Source: Sediminispirochaeta sp.
GTDB lineage: Bacteria > Spirochaetota > Spirochaetia > DSM-16054 > Sediminispirochaetaceae
Direction: 5' to 3'
DNA: 6,357 nt
Assembly (NCBI GenBank): GCA_011046055.1
Contig: DSBN01000314.1
Coordinates: 1 to 6,357 of the forward strand
Of this stretch, positions 4,390 to 6,357 are shown piece by piece. Numbering within the stretch: position 1 is the stretch's first letter; each line of letters begins with the position of its first letter. Made by a program: the position numbers and the translations under genes. Below the pieces are notes generated by a model that saw only the letters and a program-made list of their open reading frames with translations, was not told the DNA's origin and did not search any database.

Positions 4390-6357
4390 CTATTGTGCTT
4401 TCATCCGCTCCAATGCCCAGAGGGTGTACTTCCTGATCTTACGGTCCGGGTCCTGCTCCAGCTGTTCCAGGATTTCCCGCCCCTCTTCGGTGTTCAGCCT
4501 CTCCAGCGCCTTGGTCACCATCACCCGTACCTGTTCGTCCGGGTCGCGGGCGGCCAGGACGATACCGCGGAAAGCGGCGGCGGTACCGATCAATGAGAGA
4601 ACTTCCGCGGCGTCTCTGCGCTGCTGCGGATCCCGATGGGAGAGGCGGCGAACGGTGTGGTCGACAAAGCCCGTCTCCTCCAGGACCGAAGTGATGTAAG
4701 GCCGAAGGGAGACAATATCCTCACGCAGGAGTTCGACCATGCTCGACTCGACTTCCGGCCCCATGGTTTCGAAGACCCGCACAATTTTTTCCCGCAGCCC
4801 GTGGTCGGCGTCTTTCAACTTCTCCACCAGTACGGACAGCTCCTTTGACTCCCTTTTCCCCGCCAACGCCTGGATTATCCGCTCCTCCAGCTCCTCGGAG
4901 GGCTCCTCCTTCAAATAGGCCACCAGAATCTCGACCGCTTTGGGCTGCTTAGAGTACCCCAAGCCTTCGATAGCGGCAAATTTGACGCTGTCCACCTCGT
5001 TCTCGTCCTTGCACAGATCCTTGAAGTTGTTCAGTGTGGTGGCGTTGCCGTGCTGCCCCAAGGCGCGGGCTACCTCTCGCCTCACACTCTCCACCGGATC
5101 GCGCAGCATCTCCCGAGCGTCCTTGACCGATCGGGTATCACCGTACTCCAACAAGGCCCAGACCGCGGCGCTTCTGACCAGGACGTCGGCGTCGCCCAAG
5201 GCATCCCGGATCGGTTTGACGAAATCCTTCCGTTCGGTAGCTGGAACCGCGGCGATCACCGCTGCCCGAACCTTACCGTCGTCGCCTTCGAGTATATCCA
5301 GAACCCGCCGCGTGAACAGCTCTCCGTCCCTGCCCGCGAGGTGCACCGCGAAGTCCCGTGCCTGCTGAAGCGGAAGTATCGGAAGATGCTCCAAAACCGC
5401 CTGCATACAGTAGGGCAGCTGGAGGGAACCCAATACCTTGAAGGCGGAGATGCGGACCTGATGGGGGAAGTCCGGACGCTCCGAAGTGACAATATCCATC
5501 AGCCGTTGGAGGTAGAGCTCCGGGTCAAACCGTGAAATGGTCTCTTCCAGTTGACCGCGCAGCTCGAACTTCGGGTCCTCCAACAGAGTCAGCAGGGTCG
5601 GTACGTATATCGCCCCCTGCCGACCGGTCAGACGAAGGAGAATCACCGAAATGAGCTCCTGCTCGTAACGGTGCTCAGCGAGAAACTCAGCAATCCTCCG
5701 GGCTGCCCGGTCGTCTCCGCGGGTACAGGCGGCCTGCACGTTAGTCTCGAACAGGCGTCGGTGTTCCGGTGATTGCTTCGGATCCAAGGTCAAGCCCCGC
5801 GACAGCAGAACTTCGATGAGCGAAACCGGCCCCTTTTCGGACAACAGCTCCGCCGCGATCAAGAGGCTGGCCGGAGAGAGTGTTTTACTCTCTAACAGGT
5901 CTAGGAATCCCACGACCTTCACCTCCGCGGCCTTTTTCAACAGCTCCAGATTCCTCTGAAAAGTCTCCATGTCCGCAAACTCTACCTGCGTAAGAAGCTT
6001 CCTCAGGACTCCGGCTTTTTCCAAGAACCGAGCAGCGGCCAAACGCAGCTCCAGATCTTCGCCATCCAGGTACTCCAACGCCGTGTTGCGATCGGCTTCG
6101 GACGACTCGTCCAGCTGTTCCAGGAGGTGGAGAATCTCGACCTTCCCCAGCCCCTCGGTCTCCAGCGAGTACATATCTTGAAAATCCTTCAGCAGCCTGG
6201 CCTTCGCCGCGGTTCTCACCTCGAAGACGTAATCCCGTCTCAAGAGTCCCGAGAGCTCCTGATACAATCGATCCCGCTCCTGCTCATCCACAGGGGAGAG
6301 ATCTTCCACCACACTCCGTCGGATTAGACCGTGAGGATCGTGCAACGCCTCCCACAG
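4390..6357 (-). CDS. HEAT-repeat alpha-solenoid protein, 5' end cut by window edge
   Basis: A long helical-repeat protein of which 655 residues are visible. The frame stays open to the right edge, and the first visible residues (LWEALHDPHGLIRRSVVEDL) already read as a HEAT repeat, so the true start lies beyond 6357. Counting from the first visible codon, about 13-14 repeats can be made out, each with a D-P/x-D turn, a VR or LR near the second helix, and an Ala-rich face. They are irregular in the N-terminal half (about 99-116, 259-277, 297-313) and regular from about 357 to the end. No membrane segment is seen. Such solenoids are usually binding scaffolds; some HEAT (PBS-lyase-like) proteins act in protein modification, but no catalytic domain is visible here. 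The gene is convergent with the Omp85-family gene, 40 bp apart. Confidence 0.9.
   Translation of the reverse strand: MWEALHDPHGLIRRSVVEDLSPVDEQERDRLYQELSGLLRRDYVFEVRTAAKARLLKDFQDMYSLETEGLGKVEILHLLEQLDESSEADRNTALEYLDGEDLELRLAAARFLEKAGVLRKLLTQVEFADMETFQRNLELLKKAAEVKVVGFLDLLESKTLSPASLLIAAELLSEKGPVSLIEVLLSRGLTLDPKQSPEHRRLFETNVQAACTRGDDRAARRIAEFLAEHRYEQELISVILLRLTGRQGAIYVPTLLTLLEDPKFELRGQLEETISRFDPELYLQRLMDIVTSERPDFPHQVRISAFKVLGSLQLPYCMQAVLEHLPILPLQQARDFAVHLAGRDGELFTRRVLDILEGDDGKVRAAVIAAVPATERKDFVKPIRDALGDADVLVRSAAVWALLEYGDTRSVKDAREMLRDPVESVRREVARALGQHGNATTLNNFKDLCKDENEVDSVKFAAIEGLGYSKQPKAVEILVAYLKEEPSEELEERIIQALAGKRESKELSVLVEKLKDADHGLREKIVRVFETMGPEVESSMVELLREDIVSLRPYITSVLEETGFVDHTVRRLSHRDPQQRRDAAEVLSLIGTAAAFRGIVLAARDPDEQVRVMVTKALERLNTEEGREILEQLEQDPDRKIRKYTLWALERMKAQ
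4399..5289 (-). repeat. Regular C-terminal HEAT-repeat array (protein-level)
   Basis: About ten consecutive helical repeats of roughly 30 residues occur here. Representative second-helix starts are DADVLVRSAAVWALLEYG, DPVESVRREVARALGQHG, DPDEQVRVMVTKALERL and DPDRKIRKYTLWALERM. The DNA itself is not an obvious tandem repeat; the repetition is at protein level. Confidence 0.8.

Noticed and set aside
6343..6345. TTG 6345 as the start of the HEAT protein
   Set aside because: A GGAGG lies only two bases before it, too close, and the frame reads as HEAT repeat right through it to the window edge.

Overview
The window is GC-rich, densely coded bacterial DNA with short intergenic gaps. Shine-Dalgarno sites are strong at four of the five starts upstream of which sequence is visible, excluding one operon-internal gene. 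Two adjacent genes have outer-membrane character: a signal-peptide barrel-like protein and a small Omp85/BamA-like protein. This points to a diderm bacterium. The mix of a short Omp85 protein, an unassignable secreted barrel-like protein and a large HEAT-repeat protein resembles free-living Spirochaetes, but that placement is a guess from style, not from a marker gene.

Layout, left to right. (1) Positions 1-1292, minus strand: hypoxanthine phosphoribosyltransferase (732-1292), then after an AT-rich 75-bp gap a single-domain cupin (309-656), then 12 bp later the 5' part of a glycerophosphodiester phosphodiesterase (1-296, running off the left edge). (2) Positions 1390-1914, plus strand: a PfpI/YhbO-type DJ-1 superfamily protein, divergent from the phosphoribosyltransferase and ending in a terminator-like hairpin plus T-tract. 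(3) Positions 1939-2964, minus strand: a secreted, probably outer-membrane beta-rich protein of no family I recognise. (4) Positions 3030-4349, plus strand: a one-POTRA Omp85-family protein, divergent from the previous gene across 65 bp that hold symmetric GTGAAGC elements. (5) Positions 4390-6357, minus strand: a HEAT-repeat alpha-solenoid protein whose 5' end lies beyond the right edge.

The left part looks like housekeeping: purine salvage, phosphodiester turnover and a damage-response-type hydrolase. The right part is centred on the envelope. The divergent barrel/Omp85 pair is the most interesting unit because shared control, and perhaps a client/assembly relationship, can be proposed, though only from position. 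I found no RNA gene, mobile element, CRISPR array or clear new defence or metabolic system.
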